Part shown: positions 13,060 through 23,600 of the stretch, in pieces
Position numbering within the stretch: position 1 is the stretch's first letter
How the letters are laid out: every line of letters starts with the position of its first letter
NCBI GenBank assembly: GCA_038501195.1
Contig: JBBPUQ010000004.1
Coordinates: 4,354,001 to 4,418,000 of the forward strand
DNA: 64,000 nucleotides
Source of the DNA: Nemania diffusa
Lineage: Eukaryota > Ascomycota > Sordariomycetes > Xylariales > Xylariaceae
Direction: 5' to 3'
Translations under genes and position numbers: made by a program
Notes under the pieces: generated by a model
Told to the model about the DNA's origin: nothing
Seen by the model: the letters and a program-made list of their open reading frames with translations, nothing else
Databases searched by the model: none

Positions 13060-13066
13060 TGAGTCA
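13060..13066. promoter_or_regulatory. Gcn4/CPC1-type site TGAGTCA
   Basis: TGAGTCA matches the palindromic TGASTCA element bound by Gcn4/CPC-1, the bZIP activator of amino-acid biosynthetic genes under general control. It sits about 200 bp upstream of the arginine-pathway start codon at 12856, the right place for such control. A 7-mer can occur by chance; the support comes from its location. Confidence 0.5.
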
Positions 13067-15213
13067 AAGACGGGTGACCCTCGGGGGAGAGCTACTTGCC
13101 CCTCGAGTGGATCACTCACTCTAGAGATTATCGACCACCCGTGTAGAATTGCGAGCAAACGGATGTTAGACGGTCGATGCTAGGTCTCTGCAGGTCAATC
13201 CAACTTCGCAAGTGAATGGCAAGGGAGAATTGGAGATGCCGCCTTTTAAATAGTTGGATAGGACGCAATTGATAGCATGATAGGTAGTTGGAGTGCAGGT
13301 TGTTGCTTCCCAGCATACAGAGCATACCTCAGAGCATAACCACTGTAGCACCCGGTTTGTTATCGATAATTAATTTTTTTTGGTCCGATGTCGCTGCAAT
13401 CCCACCTCACTATACTCCCTACAGCAGGTAGATGAACGCAGCACGGCTACTACTCCAAACCTGCTCCAATAGATCATAATAGGTAAATACCTAGATAGAT
13501 AATCCACCTCTTCTTCCAATTGTGCGTGCCTCCTATCGCAGGTTTCTTTGCATACCTAATTACTGTTTCTTTTTTTTATCTTTTTTTATGGAAATATTAA
13601 GTAACACCCCAGGCAACATGATGAGCGTCATGACAGCTCAACGGCAGGCTGATCTGGCCTGGCGCGATTCGGTGTTGAGATATGCTCCATGTTGAACCAG
13701 GATGCTTGGAGCAAGAAGAATTCCCGCGTCTGCTGTTTCGACCTCCAACTCCCCTCAATTGGATACGCCAGCTCTCCGTTTGAGTTTTTGACTGCCTCGG
13801 AGCTCCGTTTTCTGTATCTTTCTACATAGGTGTTTCGTCTGCTGCGGTCGCATCAGAGTGGCAGTACCAACGGGCTCTGGATGCTAGTGGTCTCTTCGAT
13901 TCAATGCCTTGGATAAAGTTAAGTATGAAACAACCTTGCAAGTGCGGTTTTACTCCTTGATGCGCACGACTATAAAAAAAAAACATGCGCCACCAAGCTG
14001 CCATATTCTCTACCTAGACAAACTGAGTACTTATTTGCTGCAGAGCACTTTGCAGTCAAAACCGTCTATTCTATGCTTGGTAGGTACTGTAGGTATTTAT
14101 TTTTCTAGTGATTACTTCTTAACAATTACGCTTATCGTCGGCAACCGTCATGCTCACTACATATGCGTAGGTCGCATTTCTACATACTTGAGGCCATTTA
14201 TCTAAAGTCCTTTTTCATCCTATCTACTAATCATACCATGAACACGGAGCTTTGACTTTTCTTTTTCTTCACTTTCTCAAGCCTATCGGTCTTTGACAAT
14301 GCCGTGCTCACTACTAGGAAGGCCGAAACTATAGAGGTGGTGGAATTGCGGAAAGGAAGTTGTGTCGGACAGAGACAAGAGTGGCGCGGCCGGTCACATT
14401 CCAATCCTACGGTACACAACATTGATAGGCACCACTAATTAATGCACCTGTATAGCATTACACTAGGGTACCATAGGGGACCATGGGGGGCGCATGGGGG
14501 AGGATCTCCAGCGGGGTCGTCGGTATGAACGCTAACTGGACAGCGCCTAGACAGGTCCAGCTCGGCAACTTGGCGTCGAGCACCTTCGGATCACTTTCAC
14601 ATGTCAGCAAGCCAGCAGCTCTGGCGCGCTGGCTCATTGCTGACAACGCAAACGTCAGAGGCTCACATGCTCGCGAGTTCCCGCGAGCCCGCCAGCTAAC
14701 ATAAGCTGTTTTGAACGAAGCTTCCTCTCTGCCTGCGTGGTTTTGACAAGCTCTGGTCTCCTGACATATCGATAACTTTGTCCCGGAAACTCCGCCTTTG
14801 TTAACTCAAAATACTCACCATACCAATCCACCCCAATTATCCGCTTTGTGCTTCTTGCACAAGGCGCCACATTAGTCTATTTACTAGAAACTATCGCGGA
14901 GTATTAGCTTGTGATCTCCTACCTGACTCGACTGCCCCCGGCATTGACCCATATACCTAGCTAGGTGCGCTCTCCCCACGGGGCCGCAGCCTCTCGATTC
15001 CTTCTCCAGATCTTTAGAAACTAGGTAATTTTGCAATTCTACAAGCCTTAGCCGTTACCATACATAACGCACAGTACTGCGCCTTGGACCGATGTTCTAG
15101 CATCGCCGGATTCCTTATATCTTTTCTCCGAACCTTCTAGCGCATCCGAAGACTGGCATGTCGCATTTACAGTCCTATAGTATCTCCAACGTCCACGCTT
15201 TCTCCCATTCGAA

Positions 15214-17427
15214 ATGATAGATCACGTCCTCGGCAGACCTTCTACGAAGTCACGCCGACTCCAGGTTCTAGGAGTCCTGGCCTTCTGGTCAGCTTACCTC
15301 TACAGGTATGCATAAATACCCATATTATTTAACACGGCGCTGATCCAGTGTCATAGAGGTAATCGACATGGGCCACCATTCATACGGCTCTTATCGAAGC
15401 TCTCGTCCAAGAAATTAACAGGATGGCAAATTGTTGTCTTCACCATGATGTACCTTTATGCGGCCCGGAATTTCAGTACCCTTGTAGGACTGGCGAGTCC
15501 GGAACCCATGGCCAACATGTACGACGCCGCCTACTTCCGCGCTACTTGGGTGCTCACTGCCCTTGACGCCGGCTTCTGGACCGCTATGAAGATTAGAAAA
15601 AAGTGGCTTAGAGACATCGCCAGCATGGTCTTCACTGTCTTCTACATGGTGGCTGCTGAACGAGCTGACGAAAAGGTTCGGAAGGTTCGTGGTATGCTAA
15701 CTGTGGACCATCTGCGTGTTAGTTGGAATAAAGGAACATCGCCATATCTCGGTGCCCTTCAGAACCTGATGCGACCTCGTTTCACACGTTGGCCACCCCG
15801 AGCTATCCGCATACCACGCCCCGATACGAGCGACTACAAAGAACCAGTCTCTGCTTGGCTATATTACGATGGCCCTGTCGCAGATCTCGAGCACATAAAT
15901 AAAGTGATTCTGGATATTCCCGGCGGCGGGTTCGTGGCTATGGATCCTAGATGCAATGATGATAGGCTCCTCGCCTGGGCGGGCAAGACCGGACTACCGG
16001 TGCTTAGTCTCGACTACCATAAGGCACCAGAGTACCCATATCCGTATGCACTTAATGAGTGTTTCGATGTGTATGCGACCATAATCAAAAGCAAGGGCCG
16101 TTGCATAGGAATGTCTGGACGAGAGGTCCCGAAGGTCGTAGTGACAGGAGACAGCGCCGGCGGAAATCTTGCAACGGCCATGACTTTAATGGTTATAGAA
16201 ACTGCTACTAGCAAACGCCGGCCAGGTCTTGACCAAGAGGAGCTACCTACACCAGCTGGGTTAATGCTCTTCTACCCTGCTCTAGACATGAACATCGGCA
16301 ACTGGATGTCCGATGAACAAATGGCCTTGATCAAGGATCGGAGGATGCGTGTTACGAATAAGAATTATCTAAAGCGTAAGAATATGCAGTACAATGACCT
16401 GGTCGGTACACCCCATCAGTCAGATGATGAAGACGAGTATCCTTTCCCTCAACAGTCTACTACAAAGACGCTGGATGACGACCCAAAGGACCAGTTTCTT
16501 CGGAGTCCCCATCCTGAGTTTTCACATGCAAGTCCACAAACATGGTCCAAGTCTCAACCATCGACACCGGTGTCTCAGCGGGAAGGCCAATCCTCGTCAC
16601 ATCACCCTGAGCCCATGCGCACCCGTTTGGCTATGGCATCGATGATATCATATTTCAACGACCGCGTTATCACACCAGAGATGATGCGCGCCATGATCAT
16701 CTTGTACATAGGTCCGCACAACCGGCCCGATTTCTCGCAGGACTACCTCTTGTCTCCAATTCTCGCGCCTGATTCTCTCCTCCAGCGGTTCCCCAAAACT
16801 TACTTCCTAACAGGCGAACGGGATCCCTTGGTTGACGACACCGTCATATTCGCTGGTCGTTTACGCCGTATTAAGCATGCTTATCACTCACGTCAAGAGA
16901 CGCAGCGTATAGAAGGACTAGAGGACGTAGCTGATTTTGACAACAAGGATGTTGCAGAAGTAGTTCTGATTCCAGGCATTAGCCATGGTTTCATGCAATT
17001 CCCTACAGTATATCCTCCGGCTTGGAAATTCATTGATCGCTGTGCACAGTGGGCAGAAGACCTACTGAACACGGCCGATTCTCGCGAGAGACGCGAGCAG
17101 CGTCGTTCTAGATTTCAGCGGCAAGTTAATACGGAGTCCAGCGGGGACGAAGATCGCCCCCTGGAGATTAATATGACTAGGCTTAGGGGAAGGACAATAA
17201 GCGACAGCGCCAGGCTAAGAGGGGAAGAAGCCACAGACAAATCCGTCGATGATCACGAGAGCGTGCAGACCAACGGCCTATTAGGTAAGAAGAAGAGGCT
17301 AAATGGAAGAGCTAGGGGTGGCAGGGGTTCAAGGAGTATTGTCAAACTGGATAGCTCAGACGATCTATTAAGCCGACGAATGCAGGGCTTAGCCGGCGCG
17401 CTGACAGGCCTACAGGATGAGGATTAG
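15214..17427 (+). CDS. Membrane-anchored alpha/beta hydrolase (hormone-sensitive-lipase-like esterase)
   Basis: Two exons, 15214-15305 and 15357-17427 (donor GTATGC, acceptor TCATAG), encode 720 aa. The internal ATG at 15445 would lose the first membrane segment, so I chose the upstream start. Hydrophobic stretches near residues 17-30 and 53-70 suggest an ER or lipid-droplet anchor. The catalytic domain shows the nucleophile Ser297 in GDSAGGNL, acid Asp520 in GERDPLVDD and His574 in GISHGF. The oxyanion loop reads IPGGGF (Pro219) rather than HGGGF. A low-complexity Ser/Pro/Asp insertion (about 383-450) splits the fold, and a basic, Ser-rich tail follows residue 600. It probably cleaves an ester of a lipid or sterol; the substrate cannot be read from sequence. 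Downstream spacer is AT-rich. Confidence 0.85.
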
Positions 17428-18647
17428 CATTAGCTAGTGATAGCCACATGTTGTATATATCGGTCCTACAAGGAAGTGGTACATTTAGATGGAAACCTGA
17501 GTTGTATGTACCAAGTCTATACAACGAGAGTCTTAATTTCTACATGTAACAGAGTCCTAAACTAGTTAATTTTATGGATCTAGCCTCAGTCTTCCCCTAA
17601 GATCTACAGAGTACTTGTTGAGCATTCTTTGGTGAGCCTCATTTATATAACTTATAGTTTTGCTTTCTATATATCTTCTTTACATAGCACTTTCACTCAT
17701 AGCTGGCATAGTAACTCATAGTAACTCCATACTAAATGACTTCCTCGCACAAGAGTGTCTATATAGCTCTACTATTAATCTACTAGCACGCTTGTGTGAA
17801 AACGGTCATTATCTGGTAAATCCTATCCTTTCTAAATCTTTACCATGCATATGAATATGTAGTTATGACTGTCATGTCCGCGTTAATTCATTACTACTAT
17901 AACTCCCTTTGTAGTTGATTACTATTAGTAACTACTACTTAATATTGCTGAAACATGCATTTTTGGCACATGGAATGTAATGTGACTTGTACTTGTATAG
18001 CTAGCTAATGTTAACACGAACCCCTTTGTTCAAGTCTTGTTTTATTGGAAAGTTATAATAGGAGTTTCTACGTATTGTATTCAAGATACTCAGTTCTCAT
18101 CTACTTTAGTAACATCAAATATCTAGAAACATAAATGTGACTTACGTACTATTAACTAAACTTTCAGTAACATAGCTGCTTGTCTGTATCAGAAGAGCTA
18201 AAACTTTCTGCATCAAAACTATAGCAGTACTAAGGTTGTCTTACTGTAAAAAAGTTCTATAAACGCATGATAGTTACAAGACAATGGATCAAGCCACCAG
18301 ATGTTTGACATGGGTATCACGAACCTCATCGGCGATACCTACTGTTTACTTAGCATGCGGACCTTCGTTTACAAATCGCTAATGACTCCTCTCTTGGTGA
18401 TCGTCAGGGCGATTATCTATTCCCACAGATCCTTAGAAATTATTCTAGATATTCCTCCATTAAAATAGAGTGAGCCCCCACCTCTGTCTGGTTTTCTTTT
18501 CTCTCTCCTAACCTTCTCTCGTTTTTGACAACCTACTCCATCATCCCACAACCAAACCACCATCCCATAACCAAACCATCAATCATCCTCTTAATAACCA
18601 TCCTCCCTGTATATATATACAGGCCAATACCTCAGGGATCTTTCAAG
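17428..18647. other. AT-rich spacer and promoter of the Q/N-tailed gene
   Basis: Moderately AT-rich with no supportable gene. The last 120 bp before the next start codon look like a fungal promoter/leader: a CT-rich stretch, CCATC/CCAAACCA-rich sequence and a TATATATATA tract about 35 bp before the ATG at 18648. Confidence 0.6.
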
Positions 18648-19820
18648 ATGTCGTACACGCAGAAGCAGAAGTCTGTTCGCGGTAACCATCGTATGCACGA
18701 CAAGCTGACTGATCGCGACTTGGACATTGTGTATAAGGTCCTTTTCTGTTTGGACGGCGCCACCGACGATGGCGAAGCCATAGTGAGTAATAACATCTCT
18801 AGTCCTCTCTTTTGTTATATCCTTTTGCGTAGCTTTGCCTCGCCATTGCTTCCTGACCCAGGCGCTGTGTTGCGCGTATCAAGCAAGCATACATCGACAT
18901 ATGCATTTACGATATTCAATCCTCATAGGTTGTCTACGAGATGCCACGCCTATCAACACTTCACTTCCTTTGCCGGCATCCGTTATAGCCTTCGTTATTA
19001 TCTTTGTATCCATAACCACATCCCCTACAGCTATATCACCTAACCACTCGCCCCAACAAACATGGCATCTTAACCATTTATAATCTAAACTCTTACTTGT
19101 TGACGTCTTTTCTCTTCTTCATTCCCATGTCCTGCAGTTTCTCAGCCTTCTTGCTAAAAATCTTCACCATGTTCCACCTCATATCTACGAACTCTCACAT
19201 CACCACCTCAACTAACTTGGGATATTTACCACCAACAACAGGTTAACTACGAGAAGGCCGCAAAAGCCCTCGGCTACGCCAATACTGCGTCTATTCGCGC
19301 CGCCTGGAATTTGATCAAGAGAAAGCTAGCCCAGAACTCCGAATTCATTGCTGCCAATTCTTATGTTATTGACGACAACACTGAGGAGGAAGCTCAGGAG
19401 AGCAGCGAGCACGACAACAAGAGTGATGAGGAAGTCCTTTTCGTTAGTATTGGCGTGAGAAAGCGTAAAGCTTTCGAAATGACCGTTTCCGCCAATGCAA
19501 GCCCTAGTGGTTCAAATGATCCCAATCTGCAGATCATATCCCCGGTAGCCCCCGAGGGAGGCGATGACCGCGACGCTGGAGGTCGCCTTGGCATCTTCTC
19601 CAGAAAGACTGCAAAGGCTCGTGTTATTAAGACCCCCGTATCAAAGAAGAAGGGGGCTAAGAAGGAGGCAATTAAGATGGAGGAGGAGGTCGAGAAGGAA
19701 GATATCTCTTTTTGGGAGCGTATCCGCGAAGAGCAGAAGCGTCTCAGACTTCAGCAGAAAGTTGACAGCCGGGAAGAGCAAGACGACAAAAACCCCCGAA
19801 TGCACGCTGGCAACGCTTAG
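18648..19820 (+). CDS. Uncharacterised basic/acidic protein, helical N-terminal domain
   Basis: Exon 1 (18648-18782) ends at donor GTGAGT. Exon 2 starts at 19242 after CAACAACAG, giving the continuous motif DDGEAIVNYEKAAKALGY. The 459-nt intron is long for this genome. To the first TAG (19818-19820) the protein is 237 aa. Residues 20-75 look like a compact all-helical domain ending in IRAAWNLIKRKL; I have seen similar small domains in mould proteins of unknown role. The middle is acidic (about 90-115), followed by a Lys-rich patch with KKKGAKK and a charged coiled-coil-like stretch EEEVEKEDISFWERIREEQKR. A nuclear, possibly DNA-binding, protein is a guess from charge pattern only. The reading frame stays open beyond the stop (next entry). 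Confidence 0.7.
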
Positions 19821-20174
19821 GAGGGCGTCAGCGGCATTCAGGGGCCCGCCAACAGCAACGGAGAGTACTCTCGTGGGGTTCAGAAGCAGCACTACAATGC
19901 TCCTCAGCAATACACCAATACTGCTCAGCAAAACAACAAGGCTCCTCAGCAGCACTACAATACTTCTCACCCGTATCACCCGCACTACAATGCTGCTCAG
20001 CAAAACAACAAGGCTCCTCAGCAATATGACAATAACGGCAAGGCATCCATCTAGGGAAACCTCTACGCAGGAAAACCCACCACTTGGACCCAGGGTGCGC
20101 GAGCGACCTCAGCCGCCGCTCCTCCGCCCTACAACTTCGGCATGAATGGTTTTAACCATTTCGACAATAATTAA
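19821..20174 (+). other. In-frame Q/N-rich extension beyond two TAG codons
   Basis: In the same frame as the preceding gene, 77 sense codons follow the TAG at 19818, then TAG at 20052-20054, then 39 more codons to TAA at 20172-20174. The translation is coherent: Gln/Asn/Tyr/His-rich repeats with two copies of a QQNNKAPQQ-type unit, then a segment ending YNFGMNGFNHFDNN. That looks like a natural C-terminus. Both TAGs can derive from CAG by one C-to-T change at a CpA. Splicing out the first TAG would need a poor donor (GTTGAC), and removing the second through GTATCA would shift the frame. Options are a nonsense-truncated tail, stop-codon readthrough, or sequence error. Confidence 0.65.
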
Positions 20175-20836
20175 GATGCGTCGTTCAAGCCCTGGACCGG
20201 CTGATCTCATAAACCCTCTCGTGCATTCCCCTTAAGGACGTTGTTGTCACCTTGCACATGTTAGATTACACCTATCATCCCTATACCTGCGACTCCTCGG
20301 GTGAAGAGTCGACGCAGGATATGGGAAGTGTAATAAAAAAAAGTCAAAACACTGGAAACAGCTAAAAAAAAATGGAAGATAATGGTAAAAATAGACAAAA
20401 AAAAGTTTCTTTACGTTAGGTAGGACATAACGATGAGGTGGTATCTCGAGTCTAGTTAGACCTGAACCAATACGAGATTCTCACCTTACACACATGGGCC
20501 TAATACCGCCTTCTTGAACGTGAATAATACATCAGGTATTATCTATAATTATTAACTCATGAGCTGCAGCGCGCAACCACTCGTAAAATCCCCCCATCTA
20601 TCCCGCGCGCGAGCCGTGACATCTAATGCAGAACGAGAAATAAAATAGAAAGAGAAGTAATTCCACAGTAACAATACGTACGCCGCATGTATGGGTATAT
20701 TAACAAAGCAAAGCAAAACAAAAACAAATCGTCCCAAATTCTCTCTCCCCAATAACTCGACTTAGCTAGGCCCTCTTCCCTAGGTATGCCCTTTTGATTA
20801 TATATATATATGTTCGTTTCCCCGCCACGGGGGATC
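20175..20836. other. Convergent 3' spacer
   Basis: Lies between the plus-strand Q/N-tailed gene and the minus-strand rhodopsin-domain gene. Several A-rich runs (20332-20404) and a TATATATATATA tract (near 20800-20811). No gene seen; probably overlapping 3' UTRs. Confidence 0.6.
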
Positions 20837-22592
20837 TCAGAACCTCTGCGACGACTTCCGCGATATGGTGAGGCTCCACGACCGGTCCCCGTCCTTACTG
20901 ACGCGATTCTCGGTGCTGATCCGCGACTCGTCGGACCTATTGTTCCCGGCGGGCGAGACGCCGAAGTGCTCCCTATAATTCCGCTCGAAGCCGCGCTGAC
21001 CCTCCGACACAACCTGCGCCTCGGAGGCCACGAGGCCGCCCTCGAGGGGGTACACCTTGCCCCGCACATACGGGTCATTCCTATCATATCCCTTCGGCGG
21101 CGGCTGCGGCGCCGGTGCTTCCGGACTACCGGCACGACTAACCCGCCGCTCGGTCTCCATGATGACGAGCTTGATGCTGCCGTCGCTGCCGTCGCGGGTG
21201 CGGGTCGACTTGCGCGAGGGCGAGAGGGAGGAGGCGCGCAGCTCGTACTGGTCGACGCCGGCGGACAGGCGGCGGTGGTGCCGGGTGACGTGGACCTCCT
21301 GCGTGACGAAGATGGCGCCCCAGCCGTCGGCGAGCACGGGCCAGAAGACGGGGATGGAGGCCACGATGGACGCCAGGTCCACCTCGAGCGCGCCCAGCAC
21401 GATGCTCTGGGGCCCGTAGAAGGTCGGGTCGATGACGGGGTAGGTCCCCGCGCGCGTCTGGATGATGATGTGGAGGCGCCAGATGCTGATGACGTTGATG
21501 CTGCGCGGTGTCTTTGGGTTAGCTCTGCTGATCTGATCTTGCACCCGTTTCCAAATGAAAATCTATTTTTATTTCCTCCTTCTCCTTTTTCTTGATTTAG
21601 GGGAACAACTCACCCAACTCCCAGTAGGATCATAATAACCAGCCCGATGCGCTGCTTCGTCTGCTTGAACGCCTTGAAGTACAGCGGGATGGGGATGGCC
21701 AGCACGACGAGGTCGAGCACGACGTTGGTCGCGACGTGCGTGGCGTAGGTGGCGCCGATCTCGTTGGGGACCCGCGACCCGAAGCCGTAGCAGTGCGAGC
21801 TCGCGTTCCAGTCCCAGAAGCCCGACAGCGGCGCGCACGGCACGAGCGCGATGGCCGAGAAGGCGACGCCCCAGAGCGCGCACACCACGATGACGAACCA
21901 GCACACCCGGCGCGCGCGCACGTCCTCGTAGAAGACGCGGATGTACTGCGCCAGCAGGCAGAGCTTCACCAGCGCCGTCGAGAGCACGTAGGTGAGCAGC
22001 ACGATGTAGTATTTCTGTCGCGGGAGCGTGTTAATATGAGTGAGGAGGTCTTGAGACCGGCAGGCTCCTGACCTTTTGAAATTGCACCCGATCCTCCGCC
22101 CCGATTGCCCAGAAATGTTTGCCCAAGCCATAATTAAATACTAACGATAAGTGTTAGTTCATCGCTCGAAAATTCTCATATCCGACGATCAATAGGACAG
22201 GCTATACATACATAGAAAAACGAAGACAGTGCCCACCGTCCCAGTAATCTGTAAAGGTATGTTAGTTAGCTGAAGAGGACTCTTCATGGTTCGTTCCGTT
22301 TTCTGTTGCCTACCCGAAATATCACTACGAATAAATCGTCCCATCCTAAACACTGAAGCCGATAACGCGTATGTATTCTTAAAAGCACACAAATCCAAGA
22401 GACAACCTAACGAGACAGGTCAGTTATGCTCCATGCTACCCATTTTGTTATAGCAAGTCGTTCAATAAGTTGACTAATACTCACAGCAAATGGAAGAACA
22501 ATCCCCTCGACGGTTGGTAGAAAATTCAAGGCGTTCGGCTTTTCGTGGGAGTTGTCGTACCGCTTATAGAGTTCGATTGTGTCCCCAGACAT
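20837..22592 (-). CDS. Fungal rhodopsin-domain seven-helix membrane protein
   Basis: Six exons, 22485-22592, 22314-22406, 22212-22248, 22073-22140, 21614-22014 and 20837-21500, join in phase to 456 aa. This rebuilds the signature order of the family: helix I with VVSWICVLLRIHTRYRL, the LGWDDLFVV motif opening helix II, GLGKHFWAI after helix II, then helices III-VII (YYIVLLTYVLSTALVKL, VCWFVIVVCALWGVAF, NVVLDLVVLAIPIPLYF, IGLVIMILLGVGINVIS, GALEVDLASIVASIPVFW). The last 190 residues are a hydrophilic, Ser/Arg/Pro-rich cytoplasmic tail. The family is large in moulds, includes Pth11-like receptors and SAT4-type cluster proteins, and is mostly uncharacterised. There is no CFEM domain. A sensory or membrane role is inference only. 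Two of the exons are under 70 nt and easy for gene finders to miss. Confidence 0.85.
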
Positions 22593-22928
22593 CGCTTATT
22601 GCTTTTCTCGCGCGATGCGGGCAACCCTCCAACAACCCGTTGGTAAAGACAGTTCAAGAAAGCATGTTCCTCCCCGTCTTCCTAGCTTGATTTCCTCCAC
22701 TTGATGATTTCCGGCGTAAGTCGACGACACCGTTCCTCCATGCAAAGGCCTTCAGCGTTGTTCTCTCTCTGATGGACTTAGAATGGGCTACTCTTAACGT
22801 CCAGTACAAGTAGGTGTATATCGCGTTTGTTCGTCGTTTCCAGATCACTTAAGTCGCTTCGATAGTTTGATAAGTAAATTAAGTTTAAGTTTCGATACCG
22901 TCAAGAAACCGAGAGACAGTTCAATAAT

Positions 22929-22943
22929 CCCCCAATGTGGGGG
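22929..22943. promoter_or_regulatory. Perfect inverted repeat CCCCCA-ATG-TGGGGG
   Basis: A 6-bp stem with a 3-bp spacer, 340 bp upstream of the rhodopsin-domain start codon. Each half contains GTGGGG, which fits the SYGGRG consensus of the carbon catabolite repressor CreA/CRE-1, in divergent orientation. C2H2 zinc-finger binding is plausible but not shown. Confidence 0.3.
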
Positions 22944-23567
22944 TGGAGTGAGAGTGGTTAATAAAGATGTCGATCCCTTATCCTCCTTGTCTTCCTCCTC
23001 TCATGCCCCCCTGGTTTCTTCGCTGATCCAAGCGCTACCTAAATGAGACGCTAAGATTATGCAGACAACTAGAGAAACTACACCATGTCAGATAATAGGA
23101 TCTGGCTGAGCGGACGACGGATTCCTGTAGTGTAACCTAGTAGATAATCCGTCACTGGACTAGATAAGTGCACACGCTCTCATACGATCTTGGTAAGCCT
23201 GTCTCCAATTTAGCATAGAGTGACTTGATGGCCTCGAGACGGCGCGTCAGCCGCCACCAACTATGAGGCACTTAAACTTAGATATGGAAACTAGATACTA
23301 TGCGTACAAGAAGCCGTTGGCGGAAAGCCAATAAGCGAGAAGGGAGATGCCGCGTGGGACGACAAGCGAGAACTTGGCAATGAGTGGATCATATCAACCT
23401 TAAGAGACTGATCGATGGAACCGGCATTCACTCACGAAAGGGAGTAATTAGTCCGTTTCATTATCCCCTCCTCTTCGCCCAAAGGGAGCCTACATCCAGC
23501 ATTGTACCGTATAACGAAAAGGGCGGTAGGTGAAGGATGCTGACTCACTAGGTTTCAACCCGTTTGT

Positions 23568-23600
23568 ACCAGGCTCTGACCAGGCTCTTACCAGGTTAGG
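23568..23600. repeat. Three tandem 11-bp ACCAGGCTCTN units
   Basis: Units ACCAGGCTCTG, ACCAGGCTCTT and a decayed ACCAGGTTAGG lie head to tail in a gene-free region. Purpose unknown; likely replication slippage. Confidence 0.75.

Larger units (their letters stand above)
12857..15213. other. Divergent spacer: promoters of the ARG8-like and hydrolase genes
   Basis: About 2.4 kb without a credible gene, separating two divergent genes. It holds the tandem octamer and CPC1-type site described separately, several poly-T/poly-A runs, and a pyrimidine-rich stretch before the hydrolase ATG at 15214. The short open frames (for example 13909-14205) lack motifs. Confidence 0.6.

Noticed and set aside
19760..19820. 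Splicing out the first TAG of the Q/N-tailed gene
   Set aside because: The acceptor GCTTAG is acceptable, but the only nearby donors (GTTGAC) are poor and no CTRAC branch site is present.
20810..21595. 261-aa plus-strand frame over the rhodopsin-domain gene
   Set aside because: Antisense shadow caused by high GC; the minus strand reconstructs a full seven-helix protein.
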